Origin: Deltaproteobacteria bacterium
Lineage (GTDB): Bacteria; Desulfobacterota; GWC2-55-46
Direction: 5' to 3'
Length of the DNA: 64,000 nucleotides
Assembly: GCA_016177845.1 (NCBI GenBank)
Contig: JACOUO010000011.1
Location: 378,326 to 442,325, forward strand
In this document: positions 29,575 to 38,452 of the stretch, one piece after another
How positions within the stretch are numbered: position 1 is the stretch's first letter
Layout: each line of letters begins with the position of its first letter
Made by a program: the position numbers and the translations under genes
The notes under the pieces: model-generated
Told to the model about the DNA's origin: nothing
The model's input: only the letters and a program-made list of their open reading frames with translations
The model's database searches: none

Positions 29575-29603
29575 AAAATAACCTAAAACAATTGAAATGA
29601 CAA
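29575..29603 (-). promoter_or_regulatory. Possible promoter for the methyltransferase-ilvE-pur run
   Basis: On the minus strand a -35 TTGTCA (29598-29603), a 17 bp spacer and a -10 TATTTT (29575-29580) lie about 33 bp before the methyltransferase start. The match is moderate. Confidence 0.45.
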
Positions 29604-29675
29604 GCGTAAATAAAGAAGACAGACAGAACGGACTGGGGCTTATTTGCTGAAAAAAATGACCTGAGGCTTCCCTTG

Positions 29676-30140
29676 TTACTCCTTGCTTTTGTCTTTTTTC
29701 TCAAGCTCCTTTATCATCCTTTTTGCCTTCTCGATTATTTCTTTCTCGTCTTTATATTTCATCAGCTTTACTGCTTCGTCAATATCGACCCATCTGCACT
29801 CATCGACCTCTTCATCATGGTCAGTGACATTGCCGGACAGATACTCCATAAGGAAAAAATAGACCATCTTGAAAAAACGCCTTGTCTCATTCTTTTCCGT
29901 ATCTTTAAATGTAAAAAAATATTCTATGTGGCCGAGCTTATCGAGTATCTTGCCTTCAAGGCCTGTCTCTTCCCTGACCTCCCTGTGGGCTGTACGGGCA
30001 AGGTTCTCGCCTTTTTCAGCAGTGCCTTTGGGAAGTCCCCAGACCTTTCCTCCCTTTACGGAGATAAGGGCTACTTCATAGGAATCCCCTTTAGGCCTAT
30101 AGATAACTCCCCCGGCTGATATCTGCCGCTCGGTATTCAT
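29676..30140 (-). CDS. NUDIX hydrolase
   Basis: The 154-residue protein has the complete NUDIX box GTAEKGENLARTAHREVREETG near residue 38, which binds the divalent metal and hydrolyses nucleoside diphosphates linked to other groups. The C-terminal part (WVDIDEAVKLM) is typical of MutT/Ap4A-hydrolase-like members. The ATG at 30140 shares one base with the radical SAM stop (TGATG), so the two are translationally coupled. The specific substrate is unknown. Confidence 0.9.
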   Translation of the reverse strand: MNTERQISAGGVIYRPKGDSYEVALISVKGGKVWGLPKGTAEKGENLARTAHREVREETGLEGKILDKLGHIEYFFTFKDTEKNETRRFFKMVYFFLMEYLSGNVTDHDEEVDECRWVDIDEAVKLMKYKDEKEIIEKAKRMIKELEKKDKSKE

Positions 30141-31057
30141 CAAGCCCCCTCTATGTTCTTAAGCCCCTCTTCCCTTGCTATGGCAAGCGCGTCCTCATAC
30201 TCCTGCCTTGTTATCTCCCTTGTAATCCTCTCATCCATGAACGCCTTGAAGCAAGGCCTGTACTGGTCCATTATGTTTACATATGTATCGGCAGATATTT
30301 CTTTTGCGATAAACCTCATCACCTCTCTGGTGCCCGCAAGCCCTTCAGGCAATACCAGATGCCTTACGATAAGCCCCTTTTGAGCTATCCCGTTCTTATC
30401 GATTACCAAATCCCCTATCTGGCGGTGCATCTCCTTTACAGACGACTGCACGCATTTTACATAATCGGGGGCAAGGGAGAGGTTAAGGGCAATTGTCGGG
30501 TCAGAGTATTTGATATCAGGCATATATATATCGAAGATGCCTTCCAGGAGCTTGATTATATTGGCCTCTTCATATCCCCCGCAGTTATACACAAGGGGCA
30601 CATCAAGGCCGTTCTCAATTGCTTTCGGGAGGCTTTCGACTATCTGGGCTATCTGGTGGGTCGGAGTCACGAAGTTGATGTTGTGGCAGCCCTTCCTTTG
30701 CAGGTTGACCATGATGGCGGAGAGCTCATCGCTTGATATCTCTTCACCGTCACAGCCGTGGCTTATGTCTGAATTCTGGCAGAAAACGCATTTAAGGTTG
30801 CATCCTGCCATGAAAATGGCGCCGCTTCCGCCGTGGCCAACAAGAGGGGGCTCTTCACCGAAATGAGGCATTACGGAGGCTATAAAAGGGAGTTTTGCGG
30901 CATTGCATACGCCCCTTGCGCCTTTTACCCTGTCCACACGGCATCTTCTTGGGCAAAGCACGCAGCTTTTAAGGATTTCATTGAGCGTAGAAATCCTCTT
31001 GGACAGCTCCCCTGTTTCATATAGTTTTATGTAAGAAGGACGGAACCTCATAGACAC
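30140..31057 (-). CDS. radical SAM protein, PflA/PflX-like
   Basis: The 305-residue protein has the radical SAM cluster motif CNLKCVFC near residue 90 and the SAM-binding GGSGAIFMAG segment before it. A preceding cysteine set (CVLCPRRCRVDR, then GVCNAA, about residues 32-53) could bind a second cluster or zinc. This layout matches putative pyruvate formate-lyase-activating-type proteins of the PflX/YgiQ-unrelated family, whose targets are mostly unknown. Start codons GTG 31057 and ATG 31051 are both possible; an AGGAAAGG site lies just upstream within a hairpin (31062-31086). Confidence 0.88.
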   Translation of the reverse strand: MSMRFRPSYIKLYETGELSKRISTLNEILKSCVLCPRRCRVDRVKGARGVCNAAKLPFIASVMPHFGEEPPLVGHGGSGAIFMAGCNLKCVFCQNSDISHGCDGEEISSDELSAIMVNLQRKGCHNINFVTPTHQIAQIVESLPKAIENGLDVPLVYNCGGYEEANIIKLLEGIFDIYMPDIKYSDPTIALNLSLAPDYVKCVQSSVKEMHRQIGDLVIDKNGIAQKGLIVRHLVLPEGLAGTREVMRFIAKEISADTYVNIMDQYRPCFKAFMDERITREITRQEYEDALAIAREEGLKNIEGA

Positions 31058-31061
31058 GGAC

Positions 31062-31086
31062 CTTTCCTGAATAATTTACAGGAAAG
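31062..31086 (-). promoter_or_regulatory. Hairpin covering the ribosome-binding site of the radical SAM gene
   Basis: A perfect 8 bp inverted repeat (31062-31069 and 31079-31086) with a 9-base loop lies just upstream of the start. The start-proximal arm contains AGGAAAG, the likely Shine-Dalgarno site. The hairpin would hold this site closed and could act as a translational control element. Function is inferred from position only. Confidence 0.5.
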
Positions 31087-31156
31087 CCGCGCCTCAGGCA
31101 ATAAAAAACATGGCAGGATAACAAATTCCGAAAGGTTTTACGGCTTTTTACATATT

Positions 31157-31540
31157 TTAAAGAGTAGGCTTGCTTCCGCCTTCGGTCTGGCTCTGGCACC
31201 TTATGCAGAACTCGGCAAACGGGACTACTTTCAGGCGGTCTTCATCAATATCCTCATTGCACCTGCTGCAGGTGCCATATGTGCCGTCATCAAGCTTTCT
31301 CAAGGCTGAGTCCATCTCTTCAAGCTGCTGCCTTCTGATGTCGCTTATCGCCATGCCCGTATCCTCTATCATGTCGATAAGGGCAAGCTCTTCAAAATCA
31401 TGGGGATTGTCGAACTGAGCGTTATACTCCTTGCCGAGCTTTCTGAAAAGCTCATCCCTCAGGTCGTTCCACATCTTCCTTTTTTGGTCCAGCAGCATCT
31501 TTTTTAAACGCTTTTCCCTCTGGCCATTATTCACGAACAT
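31157..31540 (-). CDS. DksA/TraR-family zinc-finger regulator
   Basis: The 127-residue protein has a long N-terminal helical coiled-coil region and a C4 zinc finger near the C-terminus (CSRCNEDID, then FCIRC). That is the DksA/TraR layout; DksA binds RNA polymerase in the secondary channel and works with ppGpp. The coiled-coil tip residues needed for DksA activity cannot be checked by eye. The ATG at 31540 has an AAAGGAGG site whose outer bases overlap the edge of the palindromic repeat at 31553-31703. Confidence 0.88.
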   Translation of the reverse strand: MFVNNGQREKRLKKMLLDQKRKMWNDLRDELFRKLGKEYNAQFDNPHDFEELALIDMIEDTGMAISDIRRQQLEEMDSALRKLDDGTYGTCSRCNEDIDEDRLKVVPFAEFCIRCQSQTEGGSKPTL

Positions 31541-31552
31541 CAATTATCCTCC

Positions 31553-31703
31553 TTTAGGGAACCTCTGATTAATTCATTGAGTAGTCTTTGCGAGCGCAGC
31601 GAAGCAATCTCGTTTTCAGGTAAATCAAGCAGTTGGAGATTGCTTCGTCGTTTCACTTCTCGCAATGACAGCAGAAACGAGAATTAATCAGAGCTTCCTT
31701 AGA
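31553..31703. repeat. MITE-like palindromic repeat with 23 bp terminal inverted repeats
   Basis: The ends 31553-31575 and 31681-31703 are inverted repeats with few mismatches; the inner 15 bp (CTCTGATTAATTC and its complement) match exactly. Inside, a second inverted pair (about 31587-31611 and 31637-31666) contains the segments TTGCGAGCGCAGCGAAGC and GCTTCGTCG...CTCGCAATGAC. Short interspersed palindromes of this TTGCGAG/GAAGCAATCTC type are widespread in bacterial genomes. The element has no open frame. It sits directly upstream of the dksA-like gene and after the MAT gene. Confidence 0.8.
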
Positions 31704-31753
31704 TTAAAACCTCCTGCAAATTTAATCCAAGGCTCATTAAAATTTGATGAGAA

Positions 31754-32959
31754 TCAGCACACAGGGTGCTCACCCATTGAAAGCTCTGTGGTAAAGGCCG
31801 CAATGCCCGAGAGCATCTCACCAAGGATAAGAGAGACATTTTTTTCCAAAAATCTTACATCAAGCTTCCTGCCGGGTATTGCCCTTACATATACCTGCTT
31901 TGGCTCATTTATGGGAGAACCTATCTGGCTCAAGAGCCATACATAGACTTCCTTGAGCCCGTCAATGCGCTCGTATAGTTCATTTGCCATCCTGTGGGCA
32001 AGGATTGTGTAGATTTTACCGACATGGCTTACCGGGTTTTTGCCTGCGGCAGCCTCTGTACCCATTGGCCTGTTTAGAGAGATGACCCCGTTCACCCTGT
32101 TTCCCCTCCCGACCTGGCCTGAATCGGCATCCTCTGCGGAAGTGCCGAGAAGGGTCAGATAGACCCCGCTTACGCCGTGGCCTTTAATATCGAGCGAGTT
32201 AAAATTAAGGGTTATCTTTTTAAAGGGCAGTTCTGACAGATATTGCGTAATAGCTGAATTTATTTCAGCTTTCTTTTTAAAATAATCTTTTTCTGATTTT
32301 ATGAGCGCTGACATGAGCGGGCAGGCGACAGTGATATCAAGCTCGCTCCCCTTTCTTATGCCCATAACCTTTACATCTTCGCCTGTCTCAGGGAACCTGA
32401 GCTTAAAAGCAGGGGAATTTATAAACCTCTCGACTTCAAGGACGGCCTTTTCAGTAGATGTAAGGGGGGCATAACCGACTGAGGCGGATGTGTCATTCGC
32501 GCCTTTGACCTTGCCCTTGCGGCTGAAGATATCGGACAGCTCTACTGAACCGGGCTGGAGGACGACTTTTATTTTAATATCCCTTTTCGGGTTTACATGC
32601 CTTAGATTTTCCCTGAACCAATCGGAGATGGTGGCCTTGGCTATCTCGGCTACGGGTATCTTTGTCTTACCCACTGAGAAGGTCGCCCTGTCGCCCACAT
32701 AAAGCTCCATCGGCTTAAGCACCCTTCCACCTCCGAATGCCTTCTCGACCTGACCGGCTACCAGAAGCCCTTTATCGATATTGTGATGGAGTACCTCTCC
32801 GAACCTCTTGATATACTCCCTGCTGAGCGCAACAGAAACCCTGTCCATGGCAGAGTCGCAGATGTAGTCAGGGTGTCCCACACCCTTCCTCTCCACTATC
32901 TCCACAGCCTGCTCGCCTACAGGCATATGCCTTGCCAGCTCTATCGATATCTCACTCAC
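31754..32959 (-). CDS. S-adenosylmethionine synthetase, archaeal type
   Basis: The enzyme makes S-adenosylmethionine from methionine and ATP. The 401-residue protein belongs to the archaeal MAT family rather than bacterial Met[19 protein letters not shown] near residue 24, and the segments [20 protein letters not shown] and [14 protein letters not shown] in the second half are its hallmarks. Bacterial MetK motifs are absent. It is a single gene with 45 bp to queH and over 200 bp to the dksA-like gene, where the MITE lies. Many SAM-dependent methyltransferases and a radical SAM enzyme in the window would use its product. Confidence 0.93.
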   Translation of the reverse strand: MSEISIELARHMPVGEQAVEIVERKGVGHPDYICDSAMDRVSVALSREYIKRFGEVLHHNIDKGLLVAGQVEKAFGGGRVLKPMELYVGDRATFSVGKTKIPVAEIAKATISDWFRENLRHVNPKRDIKIKVVLQPGSVELSDIFSRKGKVKGANDTSASVGYAPLTSTEKAVLEVERFINSPAFKLRFPETGEDVKVMGIRKGSELDITVACPLMSALIKSEKDYFKKKAEINSAITQYLSELPFKKITLNFNSLDIKGHGVSGVYLTLLGTSAEDADSGQVGRGNRVNGVISLNRPMGTEAAAGKNPVSHVGKIYTILAHRMANELYERIDGLKEVYVWLLSQIGSPINEPKQVYVRAIPGRKLDVRFLEKNVSLILGEMLSGIAAFTTELSMGEHPVC

Positions 32960-33004
32960 AAAGACAGGCCCGCGCTAATATTAAGGTTTAAGTTTTTGCG
33001 GCAA

Positions 33005-33604
33005 TTACGCTTTTATTTTGGATTTTTTATTGGCATATCTCTCAATTTTACTATAAGCGCAGCCGCAGTACTTCTGCCTGTACAGGCCAATGGTGCGGGA
33101 TTGGTCAATCCCATCCTGCCAGTCTGCCCTAAAGTCCTCATAGTAGAAAAGTATGCCGTATTTTTCAGCGAGGTCAACTCCGATTCCCTTTATTAATTCA
33201 TGGTTCTGGTATTTGCTGTAAAGAAGTGACGATGAAAAACTTTCAAACCCGTTTGCCTTGGCAGCCTTTGCAGTAGCCTCAAGGCGCGTTGAGTAGCAGT
33301 ATTCGCATCTGATATTCATGGGCGGATATTTGGGGCTGCCCTCAATCGATGCCTTCATGCCCTTTATGAACTCAACGGGTTTGTACTCCTCATCGCAGAT
33401 GAGATTGACTGAAAGATAAGAGGCAAGGGTTTTGACAGCCTCAAGCCTTTTCCTGAACTCTGAATAAGGGTGGATATTCGGGTTATGGAAAAAACCCCAG
33501 ACTTCGGCCTTGCCCTGCAGGATGGTCTTAAGCGGTATTATTGAGCACGGGCCGCAGCACATATGCACAAGTATGCGTCCCATTGGTTTTGGTGCGGGTT
33601 CCAA
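33005..33604 (-). CDS. queH: epoxyqueuosine reductase QueH
   Basis: QueH is the cobalamin-independent enzyme for the last step of queuosine synthesis on tRNA. The 199-residue protein carries the vicinal-cysteine motif HMCCGPCS near residue 14, the NPNIHPYSEFRKR segment and a later CEYCYSTRLEATA motif, all consistent with metal/cluster binding in this family (DUF208). The frame has a TTG start at 33604 with AAGG upstream, and an in-frame ATG at 33583 that matches family starts better. It ends the yebC-ruvC-ruvA-ruvB-queH order. Confidence 0.9.
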   Translation of the reverse strand: MEPAPKPMGRILVHMCCGPCSIIPLKTILQGKAEVWGFFHNPNIHPYSEFRKRLEAVKTLASYLSVNLICDEEYKPVEFIKGMKASIEGSPKYPPMNIRCEYCYSTRLEATAKAAKANGFESFSSSLLYSKYQNHELIKGIGVDLAEKYGILFYYEDFRADWQDGIDQSRTIGLYRQKYCGCAYSKIERYANKKSKIKA

Positions 33605-33664
33605 TTAATTACCTTTTTTATTTAAAATCTTATCGGGTGTTGACGGATAAATCAAGCAGGGGGC

Positions 33665-34693
33665 TTAAAAGAGGTCTTCCTGCTTTGTCTTTTCATTTGC
33701 CTTGTATTGCCTGCCCATATGCTCATAAGCAAGGCGCGTGGCAACCCTGCCCCTTGGGGTCCTGTTTATATAGCCCTCCTGAAGCAGGTACGGCTCATAG
33801 AGGTCTTCTATTGCATCCCTCTCTTCATGCAGGGCTGAGGCAAGCGCCTCTACCCCCACGGGGCCTCCCCCGAACATATCTATTATGGTCAGGAGTATTC
33901 TCCTGTCCATCTTGTCAAAGCCCTTTGAATCTATCTCAAGCATTGTAAGGGCCTTTGCGGCAACATCCCTTGTGATGACCCCTCCTGCCTTGACCTGAGC
34001 GTAGTCACGCACCCTTCTGAGCAATCGGTTGGCTACCCTTGGCGTACCCCTTGACCTGTGGGCTATTTCGGAGGCACCGTCAGGCGTCATCTCGATATTA
34101 AGGATGGAAGAAGACCTTGTTACGATAGTTTGAATCTCATCAGGAGTATAGAAATCAAACCTTAAGATAACCCCAAACCTGTCCCTCAAGGGAGATGTCA
34201 GGAGCCCTGCCCTTGTGGTAGCGCCGATTAAAGTGAACCTGGGTATCTCTATCTTAACGGAACGGGCGGAAGGGCCCTGCCCGATCATAATATCTATGTG
34301 GTAGTCTTCCATCGCAGGATAGAGGATTTCCTCTATCACATTTGAAAGCCTGTGTATCTCATCGATGAAAAGGACATCTCTTTCTTCAAGGTTGGTAAGT
34401 ATGGCGGCAAGGTCGCCTGCCTTTTCTATGACAGGGCCTGATGTTGATTTAAGGTTACTGCCAAGCTCATTGCAGATGATATTTGCCATCGTGGTCTTGC
34501 CAAGGCCCGGAGGCCCGTAAAAAAGCACATGGTCAAGAGCCTCTCCCCTGGCCTTTGCCGCATCGACAAAGATCTTAAGATTCTCCTTTAACTTTTCCTG
34601 CCCGACAAAATCATCTATAAACCTCGGCCTCAGGCTCTGCTCAAAGCCTTCGTCCTCTGGTATCTTTACAGGGGCTATTTCACGCTCATCCAT
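33665..34693 (-). CDS. ruvB: Holliday junction branch migration helicase RuvB
   Basis: RuvB is the AAA+ motor that drives branch migration with RuvA. The 342-residue protein has Walker [12 protein letters not shown] near residue 60, Walker [11 protein letters not shown], the sensor segment [12 protein letters not shown] and arginine-finger-containing [14 protein letters not shown]. The N-terminal [18 protein letters not shown] is typical. It follows ruvA by 21 bp. Confidence 0.98.
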   Translation of the reverse strand: MDEREIAPVKIPEDEGFEQSLRPRFIDDFVGQEKLKENLKIFVDAAKARGEALDHVLFYGPPGLGKTTMANIICNELGSNLKSTSGPVIEKAGDLAAILTNLEERDVLFIDEIHRLSNVIEEILYPAMEDYHIDIMIGQGPSARSVKIEIPRFTLIGATTRAGLLTSPLRDRFGVILRFDFYTPDEIQTIVTRSSSILNIEMTPDGASEIAHRSRGTPRVANRLLRRVRDYAQVKAGGVITRDVAAKALTMLEIDSKGFDKMDRRILLTIIDMFGGGPVGVEALASALHEERDAIEDLYEPYLLQEGYINRTPRGRVATRLAYEHMGRQYKANEKTKQEDLF

Positions 34694-34714
34694 ATTGAAT
34701 TCCGAACTGAAAGA

Positions 34715-35317
34715 TTATTTTTTCGACAGGTGCTTCAATGCCTCTTTAAAAAGTTCCTCAAAGCCGTAACTCTTAAGTATTGCCTTTGCCTTTTTCACGG
34801 CATCTTCTGCCTGCGCGCTCTTGTACCCGAGGTTCTCAAGGGCTGAGGATACATCAGAGGTGATTGTATCCTTCTCCTGCGGCACAGTTGTCTTAAGCTC
34901 AACCGTCTTACCGATGTTTTTGACCTTATCCTTAAGCTCAAGTATCATCCTCTCAGCGGACTTGCCGCCAATGCCGGGAATGGAGCTTAAGCGTGCCTTG
35001 TCCGAAGAAGAAATTGCCGTAAGCAGGTCGTCAACAGGAATTCCTGAGAGGATATTCCTTGCAAGCTTCGGCCCTATGCCTGAGACGCTTATAAGGAGCT
35101 GGAACGCGTCCTTCTCTTCGGTTGTCAAAAAACCGTAGAGCTGTATCGCGTCCTCTTTTACATTGGTATGCACCCTAAGGGCAAGAAGGCAGTCAAGTTC
35201 AGGGAGTTTATAAAAAGTGGAAAGCGGGATAAAGACCTCATAGCCTACCCCGTTCACATCAATGATAACAGATTCGATTGTTTTATGGATAAGTCTGCCG
35301 TTTATGTACGCTATCAT
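34715..35317 (-). CDS. ruvA: Holliday junction branch migration protein RuvA
   Basis: RuvA binds four-way junctions and loads RuvB. The 200-residue protein has the N-terminal OB fold, two helix-hairpin-helix motifs (SVSGIGPKLARNIL and LSSIPGIGGKSAERMILELK) and the C-terminal three-helix domain that contacts RuvB. Its start overlaps the end of ruvC by 4 nt, giving coupling. Confidence 0.97.
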   Translation of the reverse strand: MIAYINGRLIHKTIESVIIDVNGVGYEVFIPLSTFYKLPELDCLLALRVHTNVKEDAIQLYGFLTTEEKDAFQLLISVSGIGPKLARNILSGIPVDDLLTAISSSDKARLSSIPGIGGKSAERMILELKDKVKNIGKTVELKTTVPQEKDTITSDVSSALENLGYKSAQAEDAVKKAKAILKSYGFEELFKEALKHLSKK

Positions 35318-35862
35318 ATGGAGGGCTTTACCGGCTTTGACGCTGCTTTTACAAGCTCTTTGTAATCCGCAGCCGAGTACTTCAAAGTGCCTTTAGGGCC
35401 GTGGTGTATATGGCATATTGCGATTGCAAGGGCATCGGCAGCATCAGCCTTTGAAACCGCAGGCGTTTTAAGGAGGGCCTTTACCATCTTCTGCACCTGG
35501 TCTTTTGTAGCTGCCCCGTAGCCCACTACAGCCTGTTTAACAGCCCTTGGGGCGTATTCAAAGACCTCAAGCCCGTTTGAGGCCGCGCTGAGGAGGGCCA
35601 CACCCCTTGCATGCCCGAGCATGATGGCGCTCCTTACATTCTTTGAAAAAAAGAGGGATTCTATCGCAACTGCTTCAGGCTTGAACTCGTTAAATACTTC
35701 TTTAAGCCCTTCTGATATCTTTAAAAGGCGTTCAGGGAGCGGCATATCCGCGCCTGCGGAAATAGTGCCGTCGGCAATATGAAGAAGTTTGCCTGCCCCG
35801 CCTTTTTCCACTACTCCATAGCCTGTATTGATGCTTCCGGGGTCTATGCCCAATACTCTCAA
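35314..35862 (-). CDS. ruvC: crossover junction endodeoxyribonuclease RuvC
   Basis: RuvC resolves Holliday junctions by symmetrical cleavage. The RNase-H-like fold carries VLGIDPGSINTGYGVVEK (D7), the catalytic glutamate in AVAIESLFFSKN, and the C-terminal acidic pair in ADAADALAIAICH. The length of 182 residues is slightly above the common 160-175 because of a lysine-rich tail. It lies between yebC and ruvA. Confidence 0.97.
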   Translation of the reverse strand: MRVLGIDPGSINTGYGVVEKGGAGKLLHIADGTISAGADMPLPERLLKISEGLKEVFNEFKPEAVAIESLFFSKNVRSAIMLGHARGVALLSAASNGLEVFEYAPRAVKQAVVGYGAATKDQVQKMVKALLKTPAVSKADAADALAIAICHIHHGPKGTLKYSAADYKELVKAASKPVKPSI

Positions 35863-35877
35863 ATCGCCCTCTTGGAC

Positions 35878-36630
35878 TTAAGCAAGGTTAGCCATCTCTT
35901 CATCTGAGATATCGAAGTTAGCGTAAACTGTCTGCACATCGTCAAGGTCTTCAAGCTCCTCAAGGAGATTTAATACCTGCTGCGCTGTCTTACCTTCGAC
36001 CTTTACCGTATTCTTGGGCACCATTATAATATCGGCGTTGCTGTATTTAAGCCCTGCCTTGTCAAAAGCGACTTTAACATTATTGAATTCATGAGGCGCG
36101 GTATATACCTCAAAGACCTTATCGTCCTGATTCGGCTGGACATCATCTGCGCCAGCCTCAAGGGCGGCATCCATGAGCTTATCTTCGGTTATGGAGCTCA
36201 TGTCAAAGGTAAAAACGCCCTTTTTATCGAACATATATGCAACCGAGCCGCTCTGGCCAAGGCTTCCGCCAAAGCTTGAGAACGCATGCCTTACCTCTGA
36301 AGCGGTCCTGTTCCTGTTATCGGTCATGAAGTCTACAAGCACAGCGACACCGCCCGGCCCATAGCCTTCGTAAGTGCCCTCTTCATAAGTGACATTCTGA
36401 AGCTCGCCTGCGCCTTTTTTTATAGCCCTTTCAATATTGTCAGCAGGCAGGTTCTCGGCCTTTGCCTTATCTACCGCAAGCCTTAGCCTCGGATTGCCGT
36501 TTATGTCACTGCCGCCTGTCTTTGCGGCTACCATTATCTCTTTTACCAGTTTTGTAAAAACCTTGCCTTTTTTGGCATCTGTTTTGGCTTTCTTGTGTTT
36601 GATATTAGCCCATTTGGAATGCCCGGACAT
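35878..36630 (-). CDS. yebC: YebC/PmpR-family protein
   Basis: The 250-residue protein starts with [17 protein letters not shown], diagnostic of the YebC family (TACO1 homologues), which has been linked to transcription regulation and, more recently, to relief of ribosome stalling at proline-rich sites. The three-domain layout and length are normal. It opens the yebC-ruvC-ruvA-ruvB order. A promoter candidate lies at 36684-36712. Confidence 0.95.
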   Translation of the reverse strand: MSGHSKWANIKHKKAKTDAKKGKVFTKLVKEIMVAAKTGGSDINGNPRLRLAVDKAKAENLPADNIERAIKKGAGELQNVTYEEGTYEGYGPGGVAVLVDFMTDNRNRTASEVRHAFSSFGGSLGQSGSVAYMFDKKGVFTFDMSSITEDKLMDAALEAGADDVQPNQDDKVFEVYTAPHEFNNVKVAFDKAGLKYSNADIIMVPKNTVKVEGKTAQQVLNLLEELEDLDDVQTVYANFDISDEEMANLA

Positions 36631-36683
36631 TTGGAATAACCCCCGTTTTATAAAAATATTTTTTATTTGTGAACAATTAAATA

Positions 36684-36712
36684 CTCATACCACAGAATAT
36701 CGGATTTTTCAA
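36684..36712 (-). promoter_or_regulatory. Possible promoter for yebC-ruvCAB
   Basis: On the minus strand a -35 TTGAAA (36707-36712), a 17 bp spacer and a -10 TATGAG (36684-36689) lie about 54 bp before the yebC start. It is a moderate match. Confidence 0.45.
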
Positions 36713-36785
36713 TTTTCAAATGAGGTATTTAAAAAAGGGAGGTGCGGATGGCGTTTTCCGGGTTTTACATAGAGAGGTTTTTTAC

Positions 36786-36830
36786 TGTAGAAGACAGTAG
36801 AAGCCGGGCAAGCAACGGCTGCCCGGCTTC
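36786..36830 (-). terminator. Double hairpin after the response regulator gene
   Basis: An 11 bp perfect stem (36800-36810 with 36820-36830) lies 9 bp past the response regulator stop. A second small stem (TACTGT with ACAGTA) follows it, and then an A-rich stretch. There is no T run in the minus direction, so it may terminate weakly or stabilise the mRNA end. Confidence 0.5.
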
Positions 36831-36838
36831 ATCGATTA

Positions 36839-38248
36839 TTATGATTCTTTTATCCCAAGGTCCTTCATCTTGGCAAGCAGGGTATTCCTGTGCATCTTCA
36901 TCTCTTTGGCTGCCTCTATCCTGTTCCAGTTGGTCTTATTCAGGATGCCTATTATATAGTGCCTTTCAAAGGATTTAAGCGCATCCCTGAAGTCCTTTTG
37001 CTCGCCTGTTGACAGCCCTTCGATATCAGCGCAGAACATTCCCACCGGAAGGTCATTATAATTTATCTCCTGCCCCTCACGGGCCAATACCACAAGCCTC
37101 TCGATAAGGTTTTCAAGCTCCCTGATATTACCCGGCCATGAATAATTAACAAGCGCGTTTATGGCATCGCTCGAAATGCCGGGCACGAACTTATTGCATT
37201 TTCTCCCGTGCTTTTTAAGGAAGTGCTGGATAAGGAGAGGTATATCTTCCTTTCTTTCACGAAGCGGCGGAAGCTCTATGGGAACGACCTTTAGCCTGTA
37301 GTACAAGTCCTCCCTGAAGTTGCCTTTCCTTACCTCTTTTTCAAGGTCAACATTTGTTGCCGCCATAACCCTGATATCTACTTTAATGAGGATGTTGCCG
37401 CCGACTCTCTCAAACGATTTCTCCTGCAATACCCTCAAAAGCTTTATCTGCAGATGCATTGGAAGGGTCGCGACTTCATCCAGAAAGATTGTGCCTCCGT
37501 CAGCGTACTCGAACTTTCCGATCTTTTTTGTGTGGGCCCCTGTGAAGGCGCCCCTTTCATGGCCGAAAAGCTCGCTTTCCATAAGCTCTGCGGGCACTGC
37601 CCCGCAATTTACCGCAACAAAGGGTTTCCCTTTTCTTGAGCCTATTGACTGAACTGCCCTTGCTACAAGCTCCTTGCCTGTTCCGCTCTCCCCTGTTATC
37701 AGGATACTTGAAGAGGTGATGCTTACCTTTTGTATCAGGTCAAATATTGCCCTCATCTTAGGGGATTTGCTTATTATCTCCCCATAGCCGTTCTTGTTCC
37801 TGAGTTCCTCTTTCAGATAATCAACCTCGCTTTTAAGCGTCAGCTTATCCGTATATCTTTTAATTGTAAGGAGAAGGTCCTCGTCATCGAATGGCTTTGT
37901 AATATAATCATATGCGCCTTTCCTGAGAGAGGCTACAGCCTGCTGGGCGCTGTCCGAGGCAGAAAGCATCACCACCCCTATCTCATTGTCAAACTCTTTT
38001 ATCTTCTCAAGCAGCCTTATGCCGTCGGTATCAGGAAGGTTCACATCCAGAAGCACAAGGTCAACCGGCCCTGACCTTATTGCCTCAAGCGCGCTTTTCC
38101 CGTCCCTTGCCGCTACTATCATGTACTTATCCCTTAAAAGTACCTGAAGCATCTCCCTTACAGGCTGTTCATCATCCACTACCAGAATAACAGGTCTTCT
38201 CATGCCCACCACCGTTTTTAGAATGAAGTTTCTTGCTGGCTGCCCCAT
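36839..38248 (-). CDS. sigma-54-dependent response regulator
   Basis: The protein has a receiver domain (phospho-acceptor aspartate in VLLDVNLPDTDG), a full AAA+ domain with Walker A GESGTGKELVARA, the intact GAFTGA loop (GHERGAFTGAHTKK) and the GTIFLDEVATLP Walker B, and a C-terminal Fis-type helix-turn-helix (NWNRIEAAKEMKMHRNTL). It should activate sigma-54 promoters. Two starts are possible: ATG 38248 with a GAGAGGT site six bases upstream, or ATG 38203, which begins directly with the receiver. No kinase is next to it, but the NtrY-type kinase lies two genes upstream. Confidence 0.92.
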   Translation of the reverse strand: MGQPARNFILKTVVGMRRPVILVVDDEQPVREMLQVLLRDKYMIVAARDGKSALEAIRSGPVDLVLLDVNLPDTDGIRLLEKIKEFDNEIGVVMLSASDSAQQAVASLRKGAYDYITKPFDDEDLLLTIKRYTDKLTLKSEVDYLKEELRNKNGYGEIISKSPKMRAIFDLIQKVSITSSSILITGESGTGKELVARAVQSIGSRKGKPFVAVNCGAVPAELMESELFGHERGAFTGAHTKKIGKFEYADGGTIFLDEVATLPMHLQIKLLRVLQEKSFERVGGNILIKVDIRVMAATNVDLEKEVRKGNFREDLYYRLKVVPIELPPLRERKEDIPLLIQHFLKKHGRKCNKFVPGISSDAINALVNYSWPGNIRELENLIERLVVLAREGQEINYNDLPVGMFCADIEGLSTGEQKDFRDALKSFERHYIIGILNKTNWNRIEAAKEMKMHRNTLLAKMKDLGIKES

Positions 38249-38312
38249 TAAAATACCTCTCAGGTTGTCATTTTCGGGATTTCCTGTTAACAAACAATTT
38301 CATTACACTTAT

Positions 38313-38341
38313 TGTTTAACAGAAATAGGGCAGCCTGTCAA
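38313..38341 (-). promoter_or_regulatory. Promoter for the sigma-54 response regulator gene
   Basis: On the minus strand a perfect -35 TTGACA (38336-38341) is followed by a 16-17 bp spacer and a weak -10 (TTAAAC or TAAACA, about 38313-38319). Downstream of it an imperfect inverted repeat of GTTAA/ACAAT elements (about 38286-38320) could be an operator. It implies this gene is transcribed separately from ntrYX. Confidence 0.55.
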
Positions 38342-38452
38342 CTATTTTTACATATTATGTTTAAATTTTATTTTGCGAGAACTTCCGGATAATTCTGCGG
38401 TGAGTTTCTGTGGTGAGATATCCCTTGGATTTTATTACATTTTATTGCTTTT

